Origin: an uncultured Acidimicrobiales bacterium
GTDB lineage: Bacteria > Actinomycetota > Acidimicrobiia > Acidimicrobiales > UBA10347
Length of the DNA stretch: 26,594 nucleotides
Assembly: GCA_937942965.1 (NCBI GenBank)
Contig: CALDGN010000278.1
Span: 1 to 26,594 of the forward strand
Reading direction: 5' to 3'
Of this stretch, positions 1 to 7,544 are shown piece by piece. Below the pieces are notes generated by a model. The model saw only the letters and a list, made by a program, of their open reading frames with translations, ran no database searches and was not told where the DNA came from. Every line of letters starts with the position of its first letter. Within the stretch, counting starts at the first letter, position 1. A program made the translations under genes and the position numbers.

Positions 1-426
1 CGTGGCCGCTTCGACGTCGACCGGGCCGGATTCGGTTGGGCCGTGCCACGCCTGGATGCCGCCATCGAGCACGGCCGACGGAATCCCGATCAGGTTGAGC
101 ATGAACCGCATGCGGCCAGCCATGCCGCCGCCGACATCGTCGTAGATGACCGCTGGCGTGGTGCCGTCATAGCCGAGGCGCCCCATCGCGGCGGCGAAGT
201 CGGCCGAGCTCGGAAACGGATGGCGACCACCGGGCGTGCCGGGTGCAGCAGCGGGCGCAGCCAAGTCAGCGTCGAGGTCCACGAACACGGCACCCGCAAT
301 GTGGCCTCGCTCGAACTCGTCTCGACCGGAACGCCCATCGAGGTACTTGCGTGAATCGAAGACGCTGACCTGATCAAGATTGGCTTCGAGCCACTCCGCG
401 TCGACAAGGGGCCCAAACGTGTCCAT
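1..426 (-). CDS. Sulfurtransferase (rhodanese family), N-terminal part
   Basis: An open frame runs on the minus strand from an ATG at 426 to the window edge without a stop, so the C-terminal part is missing. The 142 visible codons have the look of the first rhodanese domain of thiosulfate/3-mercaptopyruvate sulfurtransferases: an N-terminal stretch VDAEWLEANLDQVSVFDSR, then GRDEFERGHIAGAVFVDLD, then MGRLGYDGTTPAVIYDD. In two-domain enzymes of this family the first domain is structural and the catalytic cysteine lies in the second, so activity cannot be judged here. These enzymes move sulfane sulfur from thiosulfate or mercaptopyruvate to cyanide or other thiols in the cytoplasm. It is divergent from the hydrolase at 460, with only about 33 bases between starts, so both promoters must overlap the coding ends. 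The family is secure; the exact substrate is not. Confidence 0.85.
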   Translation of the reverse strand, partial: MDTFGPLVDAEWLEANLDQVSVFDSRKYLDGRSGRDEFERGHIAGAVFVDLDADLAAPAAAPGTPGGRHPFPSSADFAAAMGRLGYDGTTPAVIYDDVGGGMAGRMRFMLNLIGIPSAVLDGGIQAWHGPTESGPVDVEAAT

Positions 427-459
427 GTGCGCAAGACTACGTGCACCAGACTGGCGACC

Positions 460-1167
460 GTGACTGACCACGTCCCTTACGGCACGCTTCCGGACCAGTT
501 CGGCGAGTACGTCGCTGCGACAAGCACCGGCGCACCGCTGGTCGTTCTCATCCACGGCGGGTTCTGGCGCGACCAGTACCGACTCGATCTCATGCACGGG
601 CTTCGTGACGACTTGGGCGAGCACGGTTTCGGCGTCTGGAACATCGAGTACCGACGGGTCGGACCGAGTGGCGGCGGTTGGGACACCACCACCGCCGACG
701 TCGCGGCAGCAATCGATCATGCGGCCAACCAGGGATGGGCCGAACATGGGCTCGCTGTCGTCGGGCATTCTGCTGGCGGCCATTTGGCGCTGTGGAACGC
801 GAGCCGCCCCAACCAGGCGCAACCACCGGACCTGACGGTTGGGCAAGCGCCCGTCGCCGACGTGATCGCGGCGAACCGGCACCAGGTCGGACGCGACGCG
901 ACCGCCAACTTCGTCGGCGGCGACGTTGATGACTTCGCCGAACGCTACGCGCACGTACAACCCCGGCCCCGCGATATGGCCGGTCGAGTCATGGTGCTCC
1001 ACGGGACCGACGACGAGAACGTGCCGATCTGGCAGTCAACCGACCTTGATGGTCAGGTCGACGTCGTGCACACGCTGCACGGGGTCGATCACTTCAACGT
1101 GATCGACCCAGCACATGCGAGTTGGACGCTCGTTCGCAACGAGCTCCGGATGATGAACCCGTCTTAG
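460..1167 (+). CDS. Alpha/beta hydrolase, kynurenine formamidase-like
   Basis: A 235-residue alpha/beta hydrolase from the GTG at 460; an upstream in-frame GTG at 427 would abut the divergent sulfurtransferase start and adds residues unlike the family. The oxyanion motif HGGFWR is near residues 32-37. The nucleophile elbow GHSAGGH has its serine at 104. The acid is Asp185 in HGTDDENVP, and the catalytic histidine is His211 in VDHFNVID. There is no signal peptide, so it is probably cytoplasmic. The arrangement resembles the small esterase/formamidase group that includes bacterial arylformamidases, but no neighbouring tryptophan-degradation genes support that role, so the substrate is open. Its stop overlaps the convergent Crp/Fnr gene by four bases. 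Confidence 0.85.
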   Translation: MTDHVPYGTLPDQFGEYVAATSTGAPLVVLIHGGFWRDQYRLDLMHGLRDDLGEHGFGVWNIEYRRVGPSGGGWDTTTADVAAAIDHAANQGWAEHGLAVVGHSAGGHLALWNASRPNQAQPPDLTVGQAPVADVIAANRHQVGRDATANFVGGDVDDFAERYAHVQPRPRDMAGRVMVLHGTDDENVPIWQSTDLDGQVDVVHTLHGVDHFNVIDPAHASWTLVRNELRMMNPS

Positions 1168-1808
1168 AGCGGCGGAATCCGATGACGGAGCGCCTCGCGG
1201 TCGATGATCTCGACCCGGGCACGGCGCAACCGCACGATGTCATCACGGACCAGGTCCTGGAGGACACGGTTCACGGTCGGACGAGTTGTACCCGCAAGCG
1301 AGGCCAGCGTGGCCTGGCTCAGTCGGATCGTGCCGTCGAAGGCCGACGCGAGCGCCAGCAAGCGACGACAGACCCGTTCTTCGGCCGTCGCGTGCACGGC
1401 TTCGGCCAGACGGGCCGACATCTGGCGAAGACGCGCATCGAGCACGTGCACCAGGAACTGGTCGATCTCGGGTCGCTCCGCACGTAGCTCTCGGAACTGG
1501 GTCGGGCGAAGCAATCGCACGACGGTAGGACGGACCGCAACGACGGTCGCGCTACGGGCGGCGTCGGCAAGCAATGCCTGCTCGCCGACCACATCGCCTT
1601 CGTCGACGACATCGAGGCCGACGGCAGCGCCATCGACAGTCAGTGATTGGACCAGTACCCGGCCGGTTTCGAGCAGATACATCCCGTCGGGCGGATCACC
1701 TTCGCGACACAAGACGGAGTCTGCGTCGTAGGGCCGTTCGATGGTGTTGGCCATCACCGCGGAAACTAGCTCAGGGTGGAGTCCCTCGAGCCGTTGGCGC
1801 CAGTGCAT
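1164..1808 (-). CDS. Crp/Fnr family transcriptional regulator
   Basis: A 214-residue protein with the two-domain Crp/Fnr plan. Residues about 15-125 form a cyclic-nucleotide-binding-type beta roll (REGDPPDGMYLLETGRVLVQ, then DVVDEGDVVGEQALL). A long dimer helix follows, then a winged helix-turn-helix at about 150-214 with recognition helix GTTRPTVNRVLQDL. No cluster of N-terminal cysteines is present, so it is not an FNR-type iron-sulfur sensor; a nucleotide or other small ligand is likely but unproven. The sequence reads as a global or local transcription factor. It is divergent from the RNB ribonuclease gene, sharing the 1809-1947 intergenic region, and may regulate itself or that gene; I saw no clear TGTGA-N6-TCACA site there. 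Confidence 0.88.
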   Translation of the reverse strand: MHWRQRLEGLHPELVSAVMANTIERPYDADSVLCREGDPPDGMYLLETGRVLVQSLTVDGAAVGLDVVDEGDVVGEQALLADAARSATVVAVRPTVVRLLRPTQFRELRAERPEIDQFLVHVLDARLRQMSARLAEAVHATAEERVCRRLLALASAFDGTIRLSQATLASLAGTTRPTVNRVLQDLVRDDIVRLRRARVEIIDREALRHRIPPL

Positions 1809-1947
1809 AGTTGTGCCCCGCTTTCACATGTACGGAAAAATTGAGTTCGATCGACACCCCGCCGCGACCGAAGGCTCCATCATAGCCATGGCACCGATGC
1901 GACGTGTTGCCGCCGAAACGTACGACCAAGCGTTTAGCGTCTGTGAC

Positions 1948-3399
1948 ATGCCACCCCTTCGCCTCATTGCCGACACGTTCGGAGCCGAACTCGAGGCGGG
2001 GTTCGCGGCCATACGGCGCGAGCTCGACGTGCCGATCGGTTTTCCTGAGCCCGTCCTGGCCGCCGCGGCCGAGGCCGCCCAGCGTGGTCCGACCTTGCCA
2101 CCCGGCGCGCCCGACGATGTCCTGGATCGGACCGACCTCGCGTTGCTGACGATCGATCCGCCTGGCAGCACCGATCTCGACCAAGCTTTTGCCGCAGAGA
2201 CGACCGATCGTGGCTATCGGGTCTGGTACGCGATCGCCGATGTGGCATCGTTTGTGTCACCTGGTGATGCGCTCGACACCGAAGCCCGCAGCCGCGGCGT
2301 CACGCTGTACTCCCCCGACATGCGAGCGTCGCTGCACCCCGAAATTCTCAACGAGTCGGCCGGAAGCTTGTTGCCCGACACGGTCAAACCCGCCGTCTTG
2401 TGGCAAATCGACCTGGACCACGACGGCAACCAGATCGATGCGCACGCCCGCCGGGCCATGGTGCAGAGCCGCCAACGCCTCAGCTACCGCCAAGCCCAAG
2501 AACGCATCGATGCAGGCGACGACGACCCGTCGCTCCAGCTCCTCAAGGTCATCGGCGAGCTGCGGCTCAAGCTCGAATCCGAGCGCGGCGCGATCAGCCT
2601 GCAACTACCAGCCCAAGAGATCACCCAGCTTCCCAACGGTGACTACGAGCTTCACTACGACACGACCATGCCGGTCGAGTCCTGGAACGCGCAGATCTCG
2701 TTGCTTACCGGCATGGCGGCTGGCCAGATCATGACCGAAGCTGGTCACGGACTACTTCGTACCCTGCCGCCGCTCAACCAAGGCACCGTCGACCAGGTTC
2801 GACGCGCCGCCCGGGCACTCGAGGTCGACTGGCCCAAGGGCGAGAGCTACGCCGACCGAGTTCGTCGCCTCGACCCGAACATCGGACCCGAGGCAGCGCT
2901 GCTCGTGCGAGCCGCCCGCAGCTTCCGCGGCGCCGGCTACGACGCGTTTAGCGACGGCAAGATTCCTGAACAGCCCCTCCACGGCGCCATTGCGGCGATC
3001 TATGCCAACGTCACCGCACCCTTGCGGCGAGTGTGTGACCGCTTCGCGAACGAGATCATCCTGGCCCACTGCGCCGACCGGCCGGCACCTGAGTGGGCCC
3101 TCGAAGCCCTCGACGACCTCCCCGGCATCATGGGCACCTCTCGCCAACGCGACCGGTCGCTCGAACGAGCCACCGTGGACTTCGCCGAGGCCGTCGCACT
3201 CCAGTGCCGCATCGGTGAGACCTTCGACGGCGTGGTGCTCTCCCATCGACGCAAGGGCTCCTCGATCCAACTTCGCGATCCCGCCGTGCTGGCCGCGATC
3301 AGCGAAAAGCCAGACGTTGGAGAAGCCATCCGGCTGACCCTCGACGGGGTCGACGCTGCCGCTCGAACCGTGGACTTCCGCATTGCCGACGCCGTCTAG
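1948..3399 (+). CDS. RNB-domain ribonuclease (RNase II/R superfamily)
   Basis: A 483-residue protein if started at the ATG at 1948; an in-frame ATG at 1888 is a possible alternative and the frame stays open even further up, inside the Crp/Fnr promoter. The catalytic RNB domain is clear: TIDPPGSTDLDQAF carries aspartates at 70, 76 and 78, matching three of the four metal-binding aspartates of E. coli RNase II; the fourth position is Gln79. The fold continues through YAIADVASFV and an RNB-type DMRASLHPEILNESAGSLLP stretch. N-terminal cold-shock domains are absent, and the last about 60 residues may be a small OB/S1-like end. The family degrades single-stranded RNA 3' to 5'. The stop overlaps the acyltransferase start by 17 bases, so the two are probably co-transcribed. 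Confidence 0.9.
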   Translation: MPPLRLIADTFGAELEAGFAAIRRELDVPIGFPEPVLAAAAEAAQRGPTLPPGAPDDVLDRTDLALLTIDPPGSTDLDQAFAAETTDRGYRVWYAIADVASFVSPGDALDTEARSRGVTLYSPDMRASLHPEILNESAGSLLPDTVKPAVLWQIDLDHDGNQIDAHARRAMVQSRQRLSYRQAQERIDAGDDDPSLQLLKVIGELRLKLESERGAISLQLPAQEITQLPNGDYELHYDTTMPVESWNAQISLLTGMAAGQIMTEAGHGLLRTLPPLNQGTVDQVRRAARALEVDWPKGESYADRVRRLDPNIGPEAALLVRAARSFRGAGYDAFSDGKIPEQPLHGAIAAIYANVTAPLRRVCDRFANEIILAHCADRPAPEWALEALDDLPGIMGTSRQRDRSLERATVDFAEAVALQCRIGETFDGVVLSHRRKGSSIQLRDPAVLAAISEKPDVGEAIRLTLDGVDAAARTVDFRIADAV

Positions 3400-4399
3400 G
3401 TTCGTTCAGCTGCTCGAGCGCCGCTACCTGCGTCGAGCCATCACACTTCCGCTGACCGCGGTCGGCGCGATCGTCAGCCTGACGCTGGCGCCGCTCACGC
3501 TCACCGTCGCGGCCGTGCTCGATCGAGGACGGCCGTGGCAACGCGTGCGGCTCGTGGCACTGGTGACCGGCGGCCTGTTCATCGAACTGCTCGGCGTACT
3601 CGGTTCGTTCCTCATGTGGATTCTGACCGGCTTCGGTTTGTTCCGGAACCAGGAGTGGACCTGGCGGATGCACCGTCCGCTCATGGCCGTGTACACCTCG
3701 ACCCTGATCTGGTTCATCGCCCGGGTGCTCGGCACACACGTCGAATGGCGTTCACGTGATCAACAGCTCGACGGCCCCGTGATCCTGTTCGCTCGCCACA
3801 CCAGCTTCTTCGACGCGCTCATTCCGGCGACCGTGCTGGCCCGCCATCACCGACGGGTGCCCCACCACGTACTCACCGCAGGCTTGCGCTACATGCCGTG
3901 CATCGACCTCGTCGGCCACCGCTTCCCAAACCGGTTCATTCGACGCACGCCCGGCGACGGCAGCGTGGAACTGGGTGAGATCAAACGCCTCGCCGGCTTC
4001 GTGCACGACCGTTCGGCGGCGCTCATCTTCCCCGAAGGCACATTCCGAGACCCTCGTCGTTTCGAACGCTCACTTCGACGCCTCCGCCGACGCCACCCCG
4101 ACCTCGCCAACCAGGCCGCGACCTTCAAGCACGTGTTGCCCCCGCGGCCCCAAGGCAGCTTCGCCCTCACCCAAGGCGCACCCGACGCCGACATTCTGGT
4201 GTGTGTCAACACGGGCCTCGAGCCGTTCAGCACGCTCGACGAAATCAAGACGTCGCTTGTGGCTGACCGGCCGATCATCGTCGAGACCTGGACGATTCCT
4301 GCCGCCGAAGTTCCAGACACTGCCGAAGCGTTCAACGTGTGGATGATGGAGCTCTACGCCCAGATCGATGCGTGGGTCAGCAAGCAACTCGCCGTCTAG
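3383..4399 (+). CDS. PlsC-like 1-acylglycerol-phosphate acyltransferase
   Basis: A 338-residue protein with a TTG start at 3383 inside the end of the RNase gene. Two to three hydrophobic segments lie at about residues 19-46, 58-86 and 100-117, giving membrane anchoring. The acyltransferase hallmarks follow: HX4D as HTSFFD (His139, Asp144) and the FPEGT block at 216-220. These catalyse transfer of an acyl chain to lysophosphatidate or a similar acceptor at the inner face of the membrane. The long N-terminal membrane region and the C-terminal extension are larger than in minimal PlsC (about 240 residues), so the acceptor may be another lipid. The start is uncertain because no ATG is available nearby and translational coupling to the RNase is likely. 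Confidence 0.82.
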   Translation: MPTPSRFVQLLERRYLRRAITLPLTAVGAIVSLTLAPLTLTVAAVLDRGRPWQRVRLVALVTGGLFIELLGVLGSFLMWILTGFGLFRNQEWTWRMHRPLMAVYTSTLIWFIARVLGTHVEWRSRDQQLDGPVILFARHTSFFDALIPATVLARHHRRVPHHVLTAGLRYMPCIDLVGHRFPNRFIRRTPGDGSVELGEIKRLAGFVHDRSAALIFPEGTFRDPRRFERSLRRLRRRHPDLANQAATFKHVLPPRPQGSFALTQGAPDADILVCVNTGLEPFSTLDEIKTSLVADRPIIVETWTIPAAEVPDTAEAFNVWMMELYAQIDAWVSKQLAV

Positions 4400-4409
4400 T
4401 CGATTGCGG

Positions 4410-4436
4410 CCGTGACCGCTATCGCTGCGCTCACGG
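4410..4436 (+). terminator. Hairpin after acyltransferase gene
   Basis: Arms CCGTGA (4410-4415) and TCACGG (4431-4436), with an inner CGC/GCG pair set, lie 10 bases after the acyltransferase stop. No T-tract follows, so this may be a transcript-end stabiliser or a rho-dependent end rather than a classical intrinsic terminator. Confidence 0.4.
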
Positions 4437-4438
4437 TT

Positions 4439-4461
4439 CATCGTGGCCGGGCGTCACGATG
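4439..4461. repeat. Inverted repeat upstream of secreted protein gene
   Basis: A perfect 7-base inverted repeat, CATCGTG and CACGATG, with a 9-base spacer. A direct repeat CGTCACGA also occurs at 4452-4459 and 4469-4476, 17 bases apart. The cluster sits 75-95 bases before the secreted-protein start, a position fitting an operator, but no binder is known. Confidence 0.35.
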
Positions 4462-4534
4462 CACCTGACGTCACGACAACAGACCACGACGAGCGGCTTC
4501 GTCAGCATGTGAGGACACCCGAAAGGAACCCCTC

Positions 4535-4897
4535 ATGAATCGCTCACCTCGCCCGCTCACTCGTGCCACCTCGGCGGTGCTGCTCACCGGCGCACTGACC
4601 ATCTCTGGCCTCATCGGACTCGCAAGTCCAGCTGCTGCGCAACAACGAGACACCAAGGTGCAAGAACCCATGACCTTCGTCATGGTCGAACGCGCCACAC
4701 CTCGATTCGGCTTTGCCGTCGAGTCCACCGATCACAAGGCCGACCAGCAGTACTGCGACAGCACGCCGGTCCCGGACGACATCGTCGAATGCGACATCGA
4801 CGAGCTCGCTTGGACCTGCGTCAATGGCGATACCGATCCAACCGACGGCGGTTGCATCGGGAACGCCGACAAGCCCTCGGTCTTTCCCCAAGACTGA
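4535..4897 (+). CDS. Small secreted protein of unknown function
   Basis: A 120-residue protein whose first 35 residues form a classical Sec signal peptide: basic start MNRSPRPLTR, a hydrophobic core, and a cleavage region ASPAAAQ. A purine-rich ribosome site (GAAAGGA) lies about 10 bases before the ATG. The mature part is acidic, about 85 residues, and contains four cysteines (in QYC, VEC, WTC and GGC), which could form two disulfides after export. I do not recognise the family. It is followed by a strong hairpin at 4947 that faces the convergent sigma gene, so it looks like a single-gene transcript. It could be an envelope or extracellular factor; nothing in the window identifies a partner. 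Confidence 0.7.
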   Translation: MNRSPRPLTRATSAVLLTGALTISGLIGLASPAAAQQRDTKVQEPMTFVMVERATPRFGFAVESTDHKADQQYCDSTPVPDDIVECDIDELAWTCVNGDTDPTDGGCIGNADKPSVFPQD

Positions 4898-4946
4898 TTC
4901 GCACTGGCCTCATTCGGCCCAAGCACATTTGAGCCCAGACGCGGCA

Positions 4947-4986
4947 ATGCCGTCGGACTTGAGGTGGTCACTCAAGCCGACGGCAT
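4947..4986. terminator. Long hairpin between convergent genes
   Basis: Arms at 4947-4963 and 4971-4986 pair over about 16 bases (GCCGTCGG with CCGACGGC, CTTGAG with CTCAAG) with a single bulged A and a 7-base loop. It lies between the ends of the secreted-protein gene and the sigma gene, which converge here, and should work in both directions. No T-tract is present on either side. Confidence 0.6.
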
Positions 4987-5009
4987 CGTCGATGTGGTCG
5001 CCGTAGGGG

Positions 5010-5029
5010 GATTTCCTCAGGCGGAAATC
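5010..5029 (-). terminator. Short hairpin after sigma gene stop
   Basis: GATTTCC (5010-5016) and GGAAATC (5023-5029) are perfect inverted arms around a 6-base loop, 6 bases past the sigma factor stop on the minus strand. Probable 3' end of the sigma transcript, backed by the larger hairpin further on. Confidence 0.45.
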
Positions 5030-5035
5030 TTTGCG

Positions 5036-5941
5036 TTAGAGGACGGAGCGAATGCGGGTGCTGAGCTCAGCACCTTCGTCGAGCCGATCACGCCAGTCGC
5101 TGGCGCCACCGATGGCGCTTGCGTAGGCCTTGCGACGCTGGGCCCGACGGCCAGTCTCTTGGTCGTCGTCGGTGTCTTCGTACTGTGACGAGATACCGGT
5201 ACGGAGCATCTCGAGTGCGTCGGAGCGGAGCTGGGACACGCGGGACTCGGTCACACCGAGGAAGCGAGCCAGATCAACCGAGGTGCGCTCTTCGAGGAAG
5301 TAGCCCACGATCACCAGGCGATGACGCTCTGGGAGCAGGGCGATGGCGTCCTGGAGGTAGCTGTAGAGCTCACGGCCCTCGAGCTGCTCTTCGGGCTCAA
5401 GGTTCGCACGGTCAGGCAGCACGTCGAGGAGGTTGAGTTCCTCGCCGTTCTCGCCATCGACCTCGTGCTCAAGAGCGAGCACAACCGAGCGGTAGAGCTG
5501 GGAGCGGAGCTTCGAGAGCTCCTTGGGGTTCATGCCGAGCGCTTCTGCGGTCTCGGTGGTGGAGGGCGTGCGGCCAAGCTGGCTCGCAAGCTGCTGCTCC
5601 ATGGCGTCAAAGCGACGTGACAGGCGACGAACCGAGCGGGGAGCCCAGTCAGCAGCACGCACCGCGTCGAGCATTGCGCCACGCACTCGGCGTGCAGCGA
5701 ACCGCTGGAAGGGAATCCCGCGGTCGGGGCTGTAGCGCTGTGCGGCTTCAACAAGTCCAAGTGCCCCGGCCCGTGCGAGCTCTTCGCGCTCCACGTGGCG
5801 GGGGAAGTGAACGGCGACCTGGAACACGATGTGCTTTACCAGAGTCACATGCTGTTCGATCAGGTCATTGATTTCTTCAGGCGACAACGTTGTTTCGATT
5901 GTCTCTGCTTCAGTTGTCTCGGCCTCGAGTTCTTCGCTCAC
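5036..5941 (-). CDS. RNA polymerase sigma factor, FliA/WhiG (sigma-28) family
   Basis: A 301-residue sigma-70 family group 3 factor. The GTG at 5941 is chosen because GGAAGGAA lies 6-14 bases upstream; the open frame extends 20 codons further but without a site. Region 2 spans about residues 30-85 (EELARAGALGLVEAAQRY, GIPFQRFAARRVRGAMLDAVR). The DWAPRSVRR segment at 99-107 is a FliA/WhiG hallmark. Region 3 follows to about 160, and region 4 is at 195-247 with the helix-turn-helix SVDLARFLGVTESRVSQLRS. The C-terminal about 50 residues after region 4 are an extra, charged tail. Such factors direct RNA polymerase to flagellar genes (FliA) or sporulation genes (WhiG) and are often held by an anti-sigma factor; none is adjacent. 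A matching promoter lies upstream at 6012-6038. Confidence 0.92.
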   Translation of the reverse strand: MSEELEAETTEAETIETTLSPEEINDLIEQHVTLVKHIVFQVAVHFPRHVEREELARAGALGLVEAAQRYSPDRGIPFQRFAARRVRGAMLDAVRAADWAPRSVRRLSRRFDAMEQQLASQLGRTPSTTETAEALGMNPKELSKLRSQLYRSVVLALEHEVDGENGEELNLLDVLPDRANLEPEEQLEGRELYSYLQDAIALLPERHRLVIVGYFLEERTSVDLARFLGVTESRVSQLRSDALEMLRTGISSQYEDTDDDQETGRRAQRRKAYASAIGGASDWRDRLDEGAELSTRIRSVL

Positions 5942-6011
5942 GCCGTGTTCCTTCCGTAGGTGGCATCCCCGGCCCGTCACTCCATGCGTACGGGCCGCCA
6001 CTCACAGAGAG

Positions 6012-6038
6012 TAATCGGTCAACCACGCCTTGACTTTA
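6012..6038 (-). promoter_or_regulatory. Sigma-28/WhiG-type promoter of the sigma gene
   Basis: On the minus strand TAAAGTCA (6038-6031), an 11-base spacer, and ACCGATTA (6019-6012) match the consensus TAAAGTTT-N11-GCCGATAA at 6 of 8 bases in each half with the exact spacing. Transcription would start near 6005, leaving a leader of about 65 bases to the GTG at 5941. This suggests the sigma factor reads its own gene. Confidence 0.6.
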
Positions 6039-6052
6039 GGCAAATATGCCCG

Positions 6053-7117
6053 TTACCCCAGCGTGAGGCTTTGATTCGGCCGGTTTTGGCTGAATTCGCG
6101 GCCGATCTGCCATTTCCGGGCTGCCTGTACCGGGCCTTTTGACAGGGGTGATCCCCCCGTTGCGCTCGTGTGGGCCCAAAGTGTCACGTCGTCAGGCAGG
6201 CGTCGTAACAAATTGGGGGCGTTATTAGACCAAAGGACCGAACGCGTTCCTTGAAAAGTGGAGGTCCGGTTGACCAGATCATGACCAACCAACGCCGCAA
6301 CCGCCGCTGCAGCGGTCGCCTGGGGCGCCCGAGCGGCCATCACACGATGATCGACCGCACCCTCGGTGGTCATGCCACGGACCTCGACCCAGACGGCGCC
6401 TACGAGCCCTTCGGCATGCGGTGGGCGAAGCATCGGCAACCGAGCAGTCGCTCGATCGCGGCGAGTCGCGGCTTGGACACTCTGAATACGCCGGGCATGG
6501 GGAAACGCCTGTTGCAACAGGAACGGCTCAGCCAATCCCGCGCGGTAGCAATCCTGGGGGCCGGCTGGCTCGGGGAACCACACCAGCGTTCGACCCGATC
6601 CGCCGCGAGCCCAGCGTCCCGTGGTGTCGTTGACTTCCCAGGCGCCGGCGGCCATCGACCGGTGATGCTCACGAGCGCACGTCGGTCCACCCGTGCCGAA
6701 CCGGGCAGTCGTGATGGCGTCGACCTGTTCGAATCCTTCAGCGAGCTTGGCCACCATCAGTGTTGACAGGCCCGGCGCGCAACCCGCACCGACGACGACA
6801 GGTGCGTCATGTTCTTGGGCGAGCGCGTTGAGGGTCCATAGCGTGCGCACGGCCAGTGGACGATCGGCCGTCGACACGACGGCAATGCCGCGGCGCACCA
6901 GGCGTTCCGCGACCTGGACTTGATGCATCGACTCGGTCGCCAAGATCGCGAGGTCCGTCGTCAGCGTTGCCGAATCGAAGCCGGTGGTGGTTGCAACGCC
7001 GTCGATTGGTGCAACCGGGCGATCGCGAGAACACAGCGTGACTTCGGACCCAAGGTCACGCAGCATGCGAGCTGCTCGTTGGCCGACCAATCCTGCGCCG
7101 AGCACGGCGACACGCAT
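6053..7117 (-). CDS. Saccharopine dehydrogenase-like NAD(P)-binding protein
   Basis: A 354-residue protein with an N-terminal Rossmann fold: VAVLGAGLVGQRAARMLRDLG gives GxGxxG at residues 7-12, followed by a CSRDRP turn after beta-2. ILATESMHQVQVAERLVRRGIAVVSTAD and VVGAGCAPGLSTLMV match the layout of saccharopine dehydrogenase NADP-binding and related dehydrogenase-like families, in which the glycine/cysteine turn near the substrate pocket is conserved. The C-terminal half is not one I can place. The predicted role is a cytoplasmic oxidoreductase of unknown substrate. The start codon is three bases after the stop of the 46-residue membrane protein gene, so the two are translationally coupled. 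The stop at 6053 leaves 111 bases before the sigma gene start, which hold that gene's promoter. Confidence 0.72.
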   Translation of the reverse strand: MRVAVLGAGLVGQRAARMLRDLGSEVTLCSRDRPVAPIDGVATTTGFDSATLTTDLAILATESMHQVQVAERLVRRGIAVVSTADRPLAVRTLWTLNALAQEHDAPVVVGAGCAPGLSTLMVAKLAEGFEQVDAITTARFGTGGPTCAREHHRSMAAGAWEVNDTTGRWARGGSGRTLVWFPEPAGPQDCYRAGLAEPFLLQQAFPHARRIQSVQAATRRDRATARLPMLRPPHAEGLVGAVWVEVRGMTTEGAVDHRVMAARAPQATAAAAVAALVGHDLVNRTSTFQGTRSVLWSNNAPNLLRRLPDDVTLWAHTSATGGSPLSKGPVQAARKWQIGREFSQNRPNQSLTLG

Positions 7118-7120
7118 GGT

Positions 7121-7261
7121 TTAGTCCAGCTCGTCTGGCGAGAGTTCACGCCAGCCGCCGCGCTGCGGTGGAGCGCCGTCGCCGCCAAAGATCCGAAGAA
7201 TCGCACCGGTCAAGGCCGCGATGGCTGCGCCAAAAACCGCCCGTCGCAGCATGGTGAACAT
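7121..7261 (-). CDS. Small membrane protein, 46 residues
   Basis: From the ATG at 7261 the product is 46 residues: MLRRAVFGAAIAALTGAILR gives one membrane helix (about residues 8-24) and the tail GAPPQRGGWRELSPDELD faces the cytoplasm. The frame stays open upstream to 7354, but that longer version would run through the tRNA terminator hairpin at 7342-7376, so the short start is better; an internal ATG at 7252 is also possible. I do not recognise the family. The gene is followed after three bases by the dehydrogenase-like gene, so it may anchor or accompany that protein. Confidence 0.6.
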   Translation of the reverse strand: MFTMLRRAVFGAAIAALTGAILRIFGGDGAPPQRGGWRELSPDELD

Positions 7262-7341
7262 GGACGACAGCTTAGAGGGCGCGTCGCGAGCCACGCCTGG
7301 CGCGCCGAGCTCCCCACCAGGCCACACAAAGCGATCCAGCC

Positions 7342-7376
7342 AAAAAGTAAACAACCCCCGGAAAGACCGGGAGTTG
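7342..7376 (-). terminator. Intrinsic terminator of tRNA-Ile
   Basis: On the minus strand CAACTCCCGG, loop TCTTT, CCGGGGGTTG forms a 10-base stem with one mismatch, followed by TTTACTTTTT. It lies 40 bases after the tRNA 3' end and is the clearest rho-independent terminator in the left half of the window. Confidence 0.8.
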
Positions 7377-7415
7377 CTTTCACCTCGTAGCTTGTGCCGC
7401 CGAAGCGGTACGACG

Positions 7416-7489
<74 letters not shown>

Positions 7490-7544
7490 GAGGTGCTGCG
7501 TCATCGTAGCGGGGCGACCGCAGACGACAACAACGATTTAGGAA

